Below are positions 12,995 through 23,209 of a stretch of 64,000 nucleotides of DNA, piece by piece. Location: assembly GCA_016125275.1 (NCBI GenBank), contig WGMB01000007.1, forward strand, positions 310,001-374,000, read 5' to 3'. Under the pieces are notes generated by a model. That model saw only the letters and a program-made list of their open reading frames with translations. It was not told the DNA's origin and ran no database searches. The translations under genes were made by a program, and so were the position numbers. Position 1 is the first letter of the stretch, and each line of letters starts with the position of its first letter. Origin of the DNA: Acidobacteriota bacterium. Lineage in GTDB: Bacteria; Acidobacteriota; Terriglobia; Bryobacterales; UBA6623.

Positions 12995-14092
12995 ATGAGA
13001 ATGTCGCCCGCAGCGCAGGTTGGCGCTCACTCGCTGGGACGGACGGCCAGAGTCCTGATCGTGGACGATTCCATCGCCACGCGACGGCTGATCTCGATGG
13101 CGATGTCTTCGGAAGGCGGCATCGAAGTCGTCGGCTACGCCCCCGACGGCGCCATCGCGCTCGAACAGGTCGAGAAGCTCAACCCGGACGTGGTCACCCT
13201 CGACATCGAGATGCCGCAGATGGACGGCTTGGAGACGCTGCGGCGTTTGAAGAAGCAGTTTCCAGGGGTGAGGGTGATCATGCTGTCGTCGCTGACCCAG
13301 CGCGGCGGGCGTCATACGCTGGAGGCGCTGAGCCTCGGCGCGGACGACTACGTCGCCAAGAACAATGACGGCGTCAGCTTCGAGGCCTCCATCGAAGCGC
13401 TGCGCAGCGAGCTGATCCCAAAAATCCGGCAGTTCTTCGACGCTCAGCCGCGCGTGTCGCCGGCGACGGTTCGCCGGCTTGCGCCCCCCTCCGGCGAAGC
13501 CTTCCGGCCGGCGCACCGGCCGATCCGCATCGTGGCCATCGGCATCTCGACGGGAGGCCCCAACGCGCTGGCCGACGTGCTCCCGCGCCTGCCCGCGGAC
13601 TTTCCCCGGCCGATCGTGATCACCCAGCACATGCCGCCGACGTTCACGCGGCTGCTGGCCGAGCGGCTCGACGCGGCCTCGAAAATCCGCGTCGAGGAAG
13701 CGACCAACGGCAGCGTGGTCGAGCCCGGAAAGGCGTTGATCGCCGCCGGCTCCTACCATCTGCGGCTGGAGCGCCGGCAATCCGACATCGTAGCCGTGCT
13801 CGACGACGGTCCTCCGGAGAACTCCTGCAAGCCGGCCGTGGACGTAATGTACCGGTCTCTGGTCGATCTGTACGGCTCGGGCGTGCTCGCCGTGATCATG
13901 ACCGGCATGGGCCGCGACGGCCTGGCGGGAGCGGAGATGCTCAAGAAGCAAGGCGCCAGCGTCGTTGCGCAGGATCGCGATTCCAGCGTCGTCTGGGGCA
14001 TGCCGGGCCACATCGTCGAACACGGTCTGGCCGACCAGGTCGTCGCGCTGAACCGGATGTCGGAGGTAATTCTCCGGTACGTCAAGTCCTAG
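12995..14092 (+). CDS. cheB: Chemotaxis protein-glutamate methylesterase CheB
   Basis: CheB removes methyl groups from receptor glutamates and deamidates glutamines, resetting receptor activity. The N-terminal receiver (about 18-140) has VLIVDDSIATRR and phospho-acceptor Asp70 in VTLDIEMPQMDG. After a linker the methylesterase domain (about 172-365) carries the catalytic Ser185 in GISTGGPN, His212 in ITQHMPP, and Asp308 in IMTGMGRDGL. All catalytic residues are present and the 365-residue length is normal. It is preceded by the CheY-like gene (14-base gap) and followed by cheR (12 bases), so eraser and writer are co-expressed with their receptor substrate. Confidence 0.96.
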   Translation: MRMSPAAQVGAHSLGRTARVLIVDDSIATRRLISMAMSSEGGIEVVGYAPDGAIALEQVEKLNPDVVTLDIEMPQMDGLETLRRLKKQFPGVRVIMLSSLTQRGGRHTLEALSLGADDYVAKNNDGVSFEASIEALRSELIPKIRQFFDAQPRVSPATVRRLAPPSGEAFRPAHRPIRIVAIGISTGGPNALADVLPRLPADFPRPIVITQHMPPTFTRLLAERLDAASKIRVEEATNGSVVEPGKALIAAGSYHLRLERRQSDIVAVLDDGPPENSCKPAVDVMYRSLVDLYGSGVLAVIMTGMGRDGLAGAEMLKKQGASVVAQDRDSSVVWGMPGHIVEHGLADQVVALNRMSEVILRYVKS

Positions 14093-14104
14093 CTCGCCCA
14101 CGAG

Positions 14105-14956
14105 ATGAATCTGATGAATGCCAACAGCGCAGTGGCGGCAGAGCCGAAGATCGAACCTCAGAACTATCGCTACCTCTGCGAGATGGTGTATCGCGAGTCC
14201 GGCATCGTGCTCGACGAATCCAAGCACTACCTCGTGGAAGCGCGATTGACCCCCGTGGCGCGCGACGCCGGCGCGGGCGACCTCAACGCCTTGTGCAACC
14301 TGATGCGGGCCATCTCCGGCCGGCCGCTGCGAGACAAGGTCGTCGAGGCCATGACGACGAACGAGACGCTGTTCTTCCGGGACATCAAGCCGTTCGACGC
14401 CCTCCGCCAGGTCATCCTGCCCGAGCTGACCGCCAAGCGCCGCCCGGTGCAGACCCTGCGGGTCCTCTCGGCCGCCTGCTCCACGGGCCAAGAGGCTTAC
14501 TCACTGGCCATGTTGTGGAAGGAGATGAAGATCCCCGGCTGGGATCTCGACATTCTGGGCATCGACCTCTCCGACGAAGTCCTCGACAAGGCCCGCGGCG
14601 GCCGCTACCAGCAGTTGGAGGTCAATCGCGGGCTGCCGGCGATGTACTTGGTCAAGTATTTCCAGCGCGACGAGGCGGTTTGGCAGATCAAGTCCGAGAT
14701 CCGGTCGATGGCCCGCTGGCGCAAGTTCAACCTGCTCGATGATCTGACGCCCTTGGGGACCTTCGACCTGATCTTGTGCCGTAACGTCTTGATCTACTTC
14801 GACCAGCCCACCAAGTCCCGCATTCTCGGAGCGTTCCGAGGCCGCCTTATCTCCGGCGGCTATCTGTTCCTCGGCGCCAGCGAGACGACCCTCAACCTCG
14901 ACGACAAGTTTCTGCGCAGGCAGGTGGCGTCGGCGATCGCTTATCAGAAGCCTTGA
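14105..14956 (+). CDS. cheR: Chemotaxis protein methyltransferase CheR
   Basis: CheR transfers methyl groups from S-adenosylmethionine to glutamates of the chemoreceptor. The N-terminal all-alpha substrate-recognition domain (about 15-85, YRYLCEMVYRESGIVLDESK) precedes the Rossmann domain. The SAM motif is LRVLSAACSTGQEAYSLAM, and the later IDLSDEVLDKAR and FDLILCRNVLIYFD elements are typical of CheR. The 283-residue length is normal, and no C-terminal TPR extension or pentapeptide-binding addition is seen. A short basic patch in the N-terminal domain fits contact with the receptor methylation helix. CheX follows 20 bases later. Confidence 0.95.
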   Translation: MNLMNANSAVAAEPKIEPQNYRYLCEMVYRESGIVLDESKHYLVEARLTPVARDAGAGDLNALCNLMRAISGRPLRDKVVEAMTTNETLFFRDIKPFDALRQVILPELTAKRRPVQTLRVLSAACSTGQEAYSLAMLWKEMKIPGWDLDILGIDLSDEVLDKARGGRYQQLEVNRGLPAMYLVKYFQRDEAVWQIKSEIRSMARWRKFNLLDDLTPLGTFDLILCRNVLIYFDQPTKSRILGAFRGRLISGGYLFLGASETTLNLDDKFLRRQVASAIAYQKP

Positions 14957-14976
14957 AGTCCGTGGAGGCAAACGCC

Positions 14977-15489
14977 ATGACCAAATCTGAAACGCAGGAA
15001 CCCATCGCTGTCGGGGATTCCGTGAACCTCGACGAGCACGCGGAGTTGGCCGCTTCGCTGGTGCATGACGTCTTTTCGACGATGCTCGATACGGAGGCCG
15101 CGCCCGACCCGGCTTCGGCCGACCCGGCCCGCCGCTACCCCGTCGTCGGCGCCATCTACTTCGCCGGCGGCTTCAAGGGAGCCGTGCTGATTGAGCTGGA
15201 GCATTCGCTGGCCTTCGAGGCCACCGCCCGGCTGATGGACGTGCCCCGCCCCAGCCGCGTGGACGCGGACGTACGGGACGCCGTGGGCGAGCTGGCGAAC
15301 ATGATTGCCGGCAACCTCAAGGCCATCCTCCCGCCGGAGACGATGATCTCCATGCCGTCCGTGGTCGAAGGCAGCGACTTCGTGGTCTCGGTGGTGGGCG
15401 CCAACTCGTCGAGCCGCATGGCGTTCTCTTCGCCGCACGGCGCGATGAGCCTGACGCTGGTCGAGGTGAACCGTATGCGGCGGCGCTGA
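14977..15489 (+). CDS. CheX/CheC-family chemotaxis phosphatase
   Basis: This protein probably dephosphorylates the CheY-like regulator and so ends the signal. The track starts it at a TTG (14953) inside the cheR stop, but the ATG at 14977 has GGAGG eight to ten bases upstream and gives 170 residues, close to the family norm. The active helix shows the E-x2-N pattern in DAVGELANMIAGNLKAIL, with a single copy as in CheX. Beta strands around it (GAIYFAGGFKGAVLIELE, DFVVSVVGA) fit the CheC/CheX/FliY fold. No CheZ or CheD gene is present, so CheX is the only obvious signal terminator. It is the last gene of the che operon. Confidence 0.85.
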   Translation: MTKSETQEPIAVGDSVNLDEHAELAASLVHDVFSTMLDTEAAPDPASADPARRYPVVGAIYFAGGFKGAVLIELEHSLAFEATARLMDVPRPSRVDADVRDAVGELANMIAGNLKAILPPETMISMPSVVEGSDFVVSVVGANSSSRMAFSSPHGAMSLTLVEVNRMRRR

Positions 15490-15509
15490 TCCCTGCCGTC
15501 CCGCCATGC

Positions 15510-15515
15510 TCTAAT
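15510..15515 (+). promoter_or_regulatory. Candidate -10 element for a leaderless exonuclease III transcript
   Basis: TCTAAT ends seven bases before the GTG start at 15522, placing the predicted transcript start on or next to the start codon. The -35 region (TGATCC at 17 bases) is poor, and the gene has no Shine-Dalgarno. Confidence 0.4.
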
Positions 15516-15521
15516 CGGGAA

Positions 15522-16295
15522 GTGCGCATCGCGACCTGGAACGTCAACGGGCTGCGCGCCCGCCTCGATTTCGTCCGCCTCTGGCTGGAGTCCCGCCGGC
15601 CTGACATCGTCGGTTTCCAGGAGCTCAAGCTCGAGGACGAGCAGTTCCCGCACGAGCTCTTCGCCGAGATCGGCTATCACGCCGTCACCCACGGCCAGAA
15701 GAGCTGGAACGGCGTAGCCATCCTCACCCGCGAGCCCGCCGAGGTTCTCGAGCGCGGCCTGATGGGCCAGGAAGACTTCGGTTCCCGTTTGATCACCGCC
15801 CAGTTCGAAGACATCCGCTTCACCACGGTCTACGTGCCCAACGGCAAGTCCGTCGAGCATGAGGACTACCCCAAGAAGCTGCTCTGGCTCGAGGCCCTGC
15901 GCGACGCCCTGGCCGCCGCCGGCCACGCCGACCACCCGGCCGTGCTGTGCGGCGACTTCAACATCGTGCCGGCCCCGATCGACTCCTGGAACGAGGCCCT
16001 GCTGGCCGGCCACATCTTCCACACCGACGCCGAGCGCACCCGCTACCAGGCGGTGCTCGACACCGGCTGGTCAGACCTGTTTCGGCATCTGCACCCGGCC
16101 GAAAAACAGTTCTCCTGGTGGGACTATCGAGGTGGGGCGTTCCACCGCCGCATGGGCCTGCGGATCGATTTCTTGTTGGGGTCCCGTAGCCTGCTCGAGC
16201 GCGTCGAGTCGGTCCAGATCGACCGGGAGTTTCGCAAGAAGCAGGACGGCCTGACGCCGTCGGATCACGCGCCGGTATTCGCCGACCTGACTTGA
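15522..16295 (+). CDS. xth: Exodeoxyribonuclease III (AP endonuclease, ExoIII family)
   Basis: This DNA-repair enzyme cleaves at abasic sites and removes 3' blocking groups. The metal-dependent endonuclease/exonuclease/phosphatase fold is complete in 257 residues: MRIATWNVNGLRARL at the N-terminus, the metal-binding Glu in IVGFQELKLED, Tyr in TTVYVPNGK, the catalytic pair in VLCGDFNIVP, then RRMGLRIDFLL and the final SDHAPVFADL. GTG is the likely start, supported by conservation of the first strand and by the -10 box just before it. The 3' end overlaps the convergent methyltransferase gene by 31 bases, so the two share a tail-to-tail junction without room for a terminator. Confidence 0.95.
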   Translation: MRIATWNVNGLRARLDFVRLWLESRRPDIVGFQELKLEDEQFPHELFAEIGYHAVTHGQKSWNGVAILTREPAEVLERGLMGQEDFGSRLITAQFEDIRFTTVYVPNGKSVEHEDYPKKLLWLEALRDALAAAGHADHPAVLCGDFNIVPAPIDSWNEALLAGHIFHTDAERTRYQAVLDTGWSDLFRHLHPAEKQFSWWDYRGGAFHRRMGLRIDFLLGSRSLLERVESVQIDREFRKKQDGLTPSDHAPVFADLT

Positions 16296-16996
16296 TCGGC
16301 CGGCAGGGAGGCTTCGCCGAGGATCGACGCCCCCAACAAGCCTTCCATGCCCGTGCGCCGCAACGCCTCGTAGTAGGCCCGCGCCAGCCAAGCGCCCGGG
16401 CGGCAGAAGGCGAGGTACGGGCAGGGTTCGAGCTCTCGGGTCGTCAGGCGAATTTCGGCGAAGCCGGCCGGACCCAACGCGCGCCGCAGGGCGCCGGGCG
16501 TGTTGAGTCGGTACCAGGTGGGGAACACGTCGTCCTCGTCCACGCCGCGCGTCGCCTGGAGGATGCGGCGCTTCCAACTCGTCGGCAGAGCCCGCGAAGC
16601 CAGCGCCGCCGGGTGCCGGGCGTTCGGCGTCAAGAACAGGAGCCGCCCGCCGGGCCGCAGCACGCGAGCGGCCTCCCGCAAGAACGCCCGCGGGCGCTCG
16701 ACGTGCTCGAAGACGTAGCGGGCCAGCACCAGATCCGCGCAGCGGTCCTCCAGGGGCCAGCGTCCGGAGGCCGTGGGCTGGTGCACGGCCTCGGCCCAGG
16801 GGTGGTTGCGCGCGGCCGGGTCCGGGTCGACGCCCCAGAGCCGCACGTGCGGGTAGAGCCGCCAAGGGAACGGCGCCACCGCGCCGTCGCCGCAGCCGAC
16901 CTCCACCACGGTATGCGCCTCGTCGACGGCGCGCGCCACCAGCGCGTGGTAGGCTTCCCAGTCCTTCGTCCAGCTCGCTTCCGGGCGCCGCGTCAT
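16265..16996 (-). CDS. Class I SAM-dependent methyltransferase, specificity unknown
   Basis: I place the start at the ATG at 16996 (MTRRPEASWTKDWEAYHAL), giving 243 residues. The track's 17098 start would run into the divergent GNAT gene and adds a non-conserved tail. The Rossmann core has motif I VVEVGCGDGAV, an acidic residue after strand 2 (LWGVDPDPAA), DLVLARYVFEHV, and the VLRPGGRLLFLTPNA strand typical of type-11 methyltransferases. The C-terminal part (about 150-243) is specific to this protein and is rich in Arg and aromatic residues, and may bind the substrate, which cannot be named. It is convergent with xth and divergent from the GNAT gene. Confidence 0.8.
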   Translation of the reverse strand: MTRRPEASWTKDWEAYHALVARAVDEAHTVVEVGCGDGAVAPFPWRLYPHVRLWGVDPDPAARNHPWAEAVHQPTASGRWPLEDRCADLVLARYVFEHVERPRAFLREAARVLRPGGRLLFLTPNARHPAALASRALPTSWKRRILQATRGVDEDDVFPTWYRLNTPGALRRALGPAGFAEIRLTTRELEPCPYLAFCRPGAWLARAYYEALRRTGMEGLLGASILGEASLPADQVRSANTGA

Positions 16997-17076
16997 CCCA
17001 AAGGTCTCATCGGGCGGGGAGGCTCGGGGCGTTAGCTTCCCGGCGAAACCCTGGTTCGAAGGGCCCAGCCCGGTGG

Positions 17077-17082
17077 TATGAT
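17077..17082 (+). promoter_or_regulatory. Candidate -10 element for a leaderless GNAT transcript
   Basis: TATGAT ends eight bases before the ATG at 17091. No Shine-Dalgarno is present. The -35 region is weak (TTCGAA at a 16-base spacing). Confidence 0.45.
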
Positions 17083-17090
17083 CTCCAACG

Positions 17091-18059
17091 ATGGCCACGG
17101 CCCTCGCCAGCCACCAGGAAGTGCGCCTCGTGGATCTGCGGGATCTCCGCGGGGCCGATCTGGAGCCGTTGCTGGCCGGTCAGGCGCGGCGTTGGCGCGA
17201 GACTCTGCACTGGGACTTCGCCTCCGCGCAGGGCATCATCCGGCGCTTTCTCGACGGGCGCAACCTCTACGGCTACGCCCTGGCTTCCGGCGGCCGGCTC
17301 ACCGGCTATTGCTACTTCATCTACGAGGCGGGCAAGGCGCTGCTGGGCGACCTGTATCTGGCCTCGCCGGAGCTCGACCCGCTCGGCGAAGAGCTGCTGC
17401 TGCGCCGCACGCTCGAAGCCGCCGCCGTCTACCCCGGCGTGCGCCGCATCGAGGGGCAATTGCTGGACTTCGCCGGCGATCCTCGCGGACGCCTGCTCTA
17501 CCAGCGGCCGCTGGAGGTCTTCGAGCGGCTTTACATGGTGCGTCCGGACCTGGCGACGTTCCACGCTCCGGCCCTGGAGCGGCGCACGGGCCGGCTGCGG
17601 CCCTGGCGCGACTCCGATCTCGAGGGCGCGGCGCGGCTGATCGCTGAAGCCTACGTGGGACACGTCGACAGCCGCATCAACGACCAGTACCGCACGCCCG
17701 AAGGGGCCGGGCGGTTCGTCTTCAACACCATTCACCACACCGGCTGCGGCAGCTTTCTGGCCGGCGCCTCGATCGTCGCCGACCGGCGCTTCCGCTCGAG
17801 CCCGCTGGGCGTTTGCCTCTGCACCCGGGTGGCCTCCGACGCCGGCCACATCGCGCAAATCTGCGTCGACGCCTCGGTGCGCCGCCACGGCTTCGGCCAT
17901 GGCCTGCTGCGCGAGTCGCTGCTGGCGATGGCGCGCATGGGATTCAACGTGGCGAGCCTGACGGTGACGGCCAGCAACGTCGGCGCCGTGCGGCTCTACC
18001 GGCAGTTGGGCTTCGTCGAGTGGAGACGCTTTCCGGCCTTCGTGTGGGAGGCCGACTAG
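17091..18059 (+). CDS. GNAT-family N-acetyltransferase
   Basis: This acetyl-CoA-dependent transferase has 322 residues, about twice a single GNAT domain. The C-terminal half (about 165-320) is a clear GNAT: the acetyl-CoA binding loop is ASVRRHGFGHGLLRESLL, preceded by IAQICVD, and the final strand-helix is TASNVGAVRLYRQLGFVEW. The N-terminal half (about 20-150) has a similar alternation (GYCYFIYEAGKALLGDLYLA) without a P-loop and may be a degenerate second GNAT domain. The substrate is unknown. The stop codon directly abuts the next gene's GTG, so it probably leads an operon with the small membrane protein and the symporter. Confidence 0.85.
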   Translation: MATALASHQEVRLVDLRDLRGADLEPLLAGQARRWRETLHWDFASAQGIIRRFLDGRNLYGYALASGGRLTGYCYFIYEAGKALLGDLYLASPELDPLGEELLLRRTLEAAAVYPGVRRIEGQLLDFAGDPRGRLLYQRPLEVFERLYMVRPDLATFHAPALERRTGRLRPWRDSDLEGAARLIAEAYVGHVDSRINDQYRTPEGAGRFVFNTIHHTGCGSFLAGASIVADRRFRSSPLGVCLCTRVASDAGHIAQICVDASVRRHGFGHGLLRESLLAMARMGFNVASLTVTASNVGAVRLYRQLGFVEWRRFPAFVWEAD

Positions 18060-18512
18060 GTGGCGGGGAGCGCGGACCGCATCGCCGTCGGCGTGGGAGC
18101 GGCCTCGCTGCTGGCCTTGGCTCTCGGCTTGGCCGGGCAGCCGCGAGCCTTCAGCGCGGCGGCCGTCGTGGTTGTCATGCTTCCGCTGGTCTACGGCTGG
18201 AGCCGCCGCGGCTCGCTGCGCCCCGTGTACGGTTCCCTCACGGCTTGCGCGCTACTCTACATTGCGCTGCTGCTGGCTACTTTCGCCCTCGATCGGCCCG
18301 ACGAGCCGTCGCCGCGGCTGTTTTGGGGCTTTCCGGAAGCCACCGCGGTCTTCGTCTATCTGATCTGGCCCCTGGGAGCGCTGCCGGCCCTGTTGTACGG
18401 CCTGCGCTTTCCGCGGGAGGTCCTGCCGGAGCAGGATCTGACCGAGTTCCTCGCACGCTACTCCAAGCGCCGCTCGGGCGACCGACGCGCCGCTGACCGA
18501 CATGGCGCTTGA
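18060..18512 (+). CDS. Small four-helix membrane protein, function unknown, coupled to a symporter gene
   Basis: The 150-residue product is very hydrophobic, with about four predicted membrane segments: near 8-26, 34-49 (AAVVVVMLPLVYGW), 60-79 (LTACALLYIALLLATFAL) and 95-118. It ends in a basic soluble tail rich in Arg. The GTG start follows the GNAT stop without a gap, and the 3' end overlaps the symporter by 11 bases. Co-translation suggests an accessory subunit of the symporter, comparable in arrangement to small membrane proteins beside other SSS transporters (YhdT with PanF), but I see no sequence evidence for that family. The function is therefore open. Confidence 0.6.
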   Translation: MAGSADRIAVGVGAASLLALALGLAGQPRAFSAAAVVVVMLPLVYGWSRRGSLRPVYGSLTACALLYIALLLATFALDRPDEPSPRLFWGFPEATAVFVYLIWPLGALPALLYGLRFPREVLPEQDLTEFLARYSKRRSGDRRAADRHGA

Positions 18513-19971
18513 ATCCCCCTACATCCTCGGCTGCGTGGTCGGCTACCTCCTGGTCTGCTTTCTCATCGGCGCTTGGGCGATGGGGCGGACGCATTCGATT
18601 TCCGACTTCCTGGTCGCCGGCCAGACCCTCGGCCCCGTCGTCGTCGTGGTGGCGGCCATCTCGAGCGTGATGAGCGGCTTCGGCTTCGTGGGCGGGCCCG
18701 GCCTGGTGTTCGAGGCGGGCATGAGCTCCCTGTGGATGACCTTCGTGGCGCCGCTGGGGGCCGGCGTCTCGTGGATACTGCTGGCCAAGCGGCTGCGGCT
18801 GCTGTCAGAGGCGCGCGAGGTGCTGACCTTGGCCGACGCCGTGGCGGCGCGCTACGGCGAAGGCGTTCCGCGGCTGCTAATGGGGCTGGCGGTGCTGCTC
18901 GGCGTGCTGGGCTATCTGGGCACGCAGATCATGGCCCTGGGCTTCGTGTTGCGGGCGGTGCTCAACGTGGAGCTGCCCTTGGCGATGGCGATCGGCGTCG
19001 GCGTGCTGGCCTTCTACAGCGTCGCCGGCGGCATCATCGCCGGCGTCTACACGGACTTGTTCCAGGGAGTCATCATGGCCTTCGCCGCCGTGGCCGTCTG
19101 CTGGCGCTCGCTGGAGGCGACCGGCGGCATGGCGGCCATCAGCGAGACGCTGTGGCAGACCGATCCGGCGCTGATCGGACCCTGGGGCGATCGCGGGCCG
19201 CTGACGGCGCTGAGCTGGTATCTGTTGTTTGCGCTCGGCGCCGTCGGCCAGCCGCAGGCCATCACGAAGTTCCTGATGCTCAAGGACGTGCGCGACCTGC
19301 GTTGGGGGGCGCTCCTGTTCGGCGCCGGTTACGTGGTGCTGAGCCTGCTGTGGATGAGCGTGGGCCTGGCGATGCGGGCGCTGGTGGAGCGCGGGGCGCA
19401 GGCGCCGCTGGCTTCGCCCGATGAGGCCGCCCCGGCCTTCCTGCTCAGCCACACGCCGGAATGGTTGGCCGGCATCGTCTTCGCCGGCTTGCTCGCCGCT
19501 ATCATGTCCACGGCCGACAGCTTCGTCAACATCGGCGCCGCTGCCGTCGTGCGCGACATTCCCACGGCGCTGTTCGGCCGCCCGGCTGTGGCGGAGCTGT
19601 TCTGGACCCGCGTCGCCACCGGGCTGCTGTTGGCCGCCTCGGCCGTCTTCGCACTCTACATGGAGAATCTGGTCGCTTTGCTGGGGACCTTCGGCTGGGG
19701 CACCTTCGCCGCCGCCATCGTTCCCAGCGTGGCGTTGGGTCTCAACTGGAAACGCGCCACACGGGCCGGCTGCGTGGCGTCGATCATCGTCAGCCTCCTG
19801 CTGAACTTTGCGCTGGAGCTGGCCGCGCGCTTCGAGCTCTACCAAGTTCCCGGCGGCGTGGCGACCGGCTGCGTGGCCTTGTTGGCGTCGCTGGCGGCGT
19901 TCATCTTCGTCTCGCTCTTGACTCCGCCGCCGTTGCTCCACGATGATGTAGCCGCCGTGATGGACCTATGA
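18502..19971 (+). CDS. Sodium:solute symporter (SSS family)
   Basis: This is a secondary transporter of 489 residues with about 13 membrane helices. SSS features include the N-terminal YLLVCFLIGAWAMGRTHSI and DFLVAGQTLGP, the helix-break segment SSVMSGFGFVGGPGLVFEAG, and the family signature region VAGGIIAGVYTDLFQGVIM. The sodium-site helix is AGLLAAIMSTADSFVNIGAA. The substrate is not evident; sugars, amino acids or organic acids are all possible in this family. The ATG overlaps the preceding membrane-protein gene by 11 bases. The C-terminus is short, without a regulatory domain. The stop lies 118 bases before rpoD. Confidence 0.93.
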   Translation: MALESPYILGCVVGYLLVCFLIGAWAMGRTHSISDFLVAGQTLGPVVVVVAAISSVMSGFGFVGGPGLVFEAGMSSLWMTFVAPLGAGVSWILLAKRLRLLSEAREVLTLADAVAARYGEGVPRLLMGLAVLLGVLGYLGTQIMALGFVLRAVLNVELPLAMAIGVGVLAFYSVAGGIIAGVYTDLFQGVIMAFAAVAVCWRSLEATGGMAAISETLWQTDPALIGPWGDRGPLTALSWYLLFALGAVGQPQAITKFLMLKDVRDLRWGALLFGAGYVVLSLLWMSVGLAMRALVERGAQAPLASPDEAAPAFLLSHTPEWLAGIVFAGLLAAIMSTADSFVNIGAAAVVRDIPTALFGRPAVAELFWTRVATGLLLAASAVFALYMENLVALLGTFGWGTFAAAIVPSVALGLNWKRATRAGCVASIIVSLLLNFALELAARFELYQVPGGVATGCVALLASLAAFIFVSLLTPPPLLHDDVAAVMDL

Positions 19972-19981
19972 AATTTCAAGC

Positions 19982-20013
19982 TTGACGGGAGGGGTTTGGG
20001 CGTGTTGTAGAAT
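19982..20013 (+). promoter_or_regulatory. Candidate rpoD promoter
   Basis: TTGACG (19982-19987) is followed by TAGAAT (20008-20013). Both hexamers are good, but the 20-base spacer is longer than the 17 favoured by sigma-70. TTGTAG at 20005-20010 would give 17 bases with a poorer -10. It is the only convincing promoter-like sequence in the gap before rpoD. Confidence 0.45.
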
Positions 20014-20027
20014 GGGATCGCACGTTT

Positions 20028-20059
20028 GAGGGGACGCGCTATGGCGGCGCTGTCCCCTC
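20028..20059 (+). promoter_or_regulatory. Strong hairpin in the rpoD leader, with a short overlapping ORF
   Basis: GAGGGGAC (20028-20035) pairs with GTCCCCTC (20052-20059), and inside it GCGC (20036-20039) pairs with GCGC (20047-20050), leaving a one-base bulge and a 7-base loop. TTGTCG follows, so it resembles a terminator or attenuator without a full T-run. An ATG in the loop (20041) opens a 22-codon frame that ends at 20109, past the rpoD GTG at 20090, in a different frame. AGGGAG precedes the rpoD start. Confidence 0.5.
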
Positions 20060-20089
20060 TTGTCGATTGCGCCCGTGTGAGGGAGTTTC

Positions 20090-21697
<1,608 letters not shown>

Positions 21698-21707
21698 CCC
21701 CCTGCAG

Positions 21708-23132
21708 CTAGAGCGGCCGCCGGCGCGAGTACTCGTGGACGACTCCGCCGTCCACGTCGTGCAGCCGGATGGTCGCGACGCTCTCGGCGCCCTGCCGCTC
21801 GATCGTCACCGACGCAAAGCCGCCCTTCTGGCGATGGAACAGGTGGTACTCGGGCTCGAACCCCGGGCTGCCTCCGGCGTGCGAGTCGCTCGCCGGGCCG
21901 CAGCCGATCTCGTGGAGTCCCAGCCCCGGATAGACCGAGTGATACTGCCAGTGCCGATCGCCGGCGATGAGCAGGAAGTTGTCTCCCAGGTCGGTCAGAA
22001 AGCGGCGGATCTCGCGGCCCTCGGTGCGAAAGGCGTCGTTGGCGTGGTTGTCGGCCTTGCCGGAGCGATCAGGCCCGACGATCGGCGTGGGGTTCACGAG
22101 GATGCGCCAGCCGGCCGTGCTGGCCGAGATGGTCTCCTTGAGCCAGCGCTTCTGGCGTTCGCCGTAGATCGTCTTGAAAGGGCCGTCCTTGCTGCGGTTG
22201 GGCGAGCGGAACTCGCGAACCTCCGTCAGCCATATCTCCGCCAGCGCACCCCAGCGCACGTTGCGGTACGGCCTCTCCGACTGTGGGTTGTTCAGTCGAA
22301 AGATCTTCAAGCCTTCGGCAAAGGTGAGCTCGCCGAGCGGCTCCATGCCGGGGTAGGCCTCGTCTTGCAGAATGTCGTGGTCGTCCTTCTCCCAATAGGC
22401 GGGCACCAGCGCGTGGAACTCGTATAGCCACGGCAGCTCATACATCCGCCGCCAGCGGTTGAGCGCTTGCCGGTAGGTGACCGCTGAAGCTCCGCCGCGG
22501 TCGAGGTAGACCGTGTCGCCGGTGAGCACGACGAAGTCGGGCTGTAGCGCCTGCATCGCCGGATAAATCTTGAAGCCCCTGGTGTCGTCGATGTGGTCGT
22601 AGCGTTGGCAGGTGACCACGGTGAAGACGACGCGCGCCGGCTGATCCTCGGCCGGCGCGGTCCGGAAACGCCCGACTCTGGGCTTGTGCGCCGGACGGCC
22701 CTCCAGGTCTCGGCCCTGCACCTCGAACTGGTACTCCGCGCCGGGCTCCAAGTCGTCGAGCTCGAACTGATGGGCGTAATCGTCGCCCTCGTCCACGTCT
22801 TCCCAGTCCGACCAGTCGGCCTCTTGCAGCGAGGGGTTCCTGGAGAGCCGGAAGCGCATCTCCATCTCGCCGCCGCGCAGCATATTGGCCAGAGCCCTGC
22901 GCCAGTTCCGCGGCCGGTTGGGGTCGTACCCCTGCGTGGGCGGAACCCGGGCCCACAACACGGCGCTATGGGCGGTGACCTCGCCCACCTTCACGCCGAT
23001 GCCGATCACCCGCTGCGCCATCTTCGGCGAAATCGGGCCCGGCGCTTCGGGGTCTTGCCCTGGCAGGACGGCCGCTACCGCCGTCGCCAAGACCGCGGCG
23101 CAGACCATCCCCATGGATTTCGATCGTCCCAT
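21708..23132 (-). CDS. PhoD-like metallophosphoesterase / alkaline phosphatase D family, secreted
   Basis: This 474-residue extracytoplasmic phosphoesterase probably hydrolyses phosphomonoesters or diesters with a metal centre. An N-terminal signal peptide ([17 protein letters not shown]) is followed by a fibronectin-like PhoD N-domain ([12 protein letters not shown]). Metal-site motifs of the catalytic domain include [55 protein letters not shown] and [13 protein letters not shown] near the C-terminus. The PhoD-typical Cys in VVTCQRYD is present. The protein is well below the size of fused PhoD forms. The HpcH-type gene lies upstream on the same strand, with a 77-base gap holding a hairpin, and rpoD is convergent. 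Confidence 0.85.
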   Translation of the reverse strand: MGRSKSMGMVCAAVLATAVAAVLPGQDPEAPGPISPKMAQRVIGIGVKVGEVTAHSAVLWARVPPTQGYDPNRPRNWRRALANMLRGGEMEMRFRLSRNPSLQEADWSDWEDVDEGDDYAHQFELDDLEPGAEYQFEVQGRDLEGRPAHKPRVGRFRTAPAEDQPARVVFTVVTCQRYDHIDDTRGFKIYPAMQALQPDFVVLTGDTVYLDRGGASAVTYRQALNRWRRMYELPWLYEFHALVPAYWEKDDHDILQDEAYPGMEPLGELTFAEGLKIFRLNNPQSERPYRNVRWGALAEIWLTEVREFRSPNRSKDGPFKTIYGERQKRWLKETISASTAGWRILVNPTPIVGPDRSGKADNHANDAFRTEGREIRRFLTDLGDNFLLIAGDRHWQYHSVYPGLGLHEIGCGPASDSHAGGSPGFEPEYHLFHRQKGGFASVTIERQGAESVATIRLHDVDGGVVHEYSRRRPL

Positions 23133-23167
23133 CCAGACCGCAGGCTACCGAATGCAGCCCCGCGCGC

Positions 23168-23196
23168 GCAGGTCCGCCGGCTTCGGCGGGGTCTGC
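23168..23196 (-). terminator. GC-rich hairpin between the HpcH-type and PhoD-like genes
   Basis: CCGCCG (23174-23179) pairs with CGGCGG (23184-23189) around a 4-base loop, extended by an outer GCAG/CTGC arm with mismatches. It lies just after the minus-strand stop at 23210. There is no T-run, so termination efficiency is uncertain; it could also be a processing or stability element. Confidence 0.4.
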
Positions 23197-23209
23197 GCTG
23201 TATCGAGCC

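Noticed and set aside
17050-17075. tRNA T-arm-like GGTTCGAA
   Set aside because: No acceptor stem, anticodon arm or D-arm can be built around it, and it lies in the promoter region of the GNAT gene.
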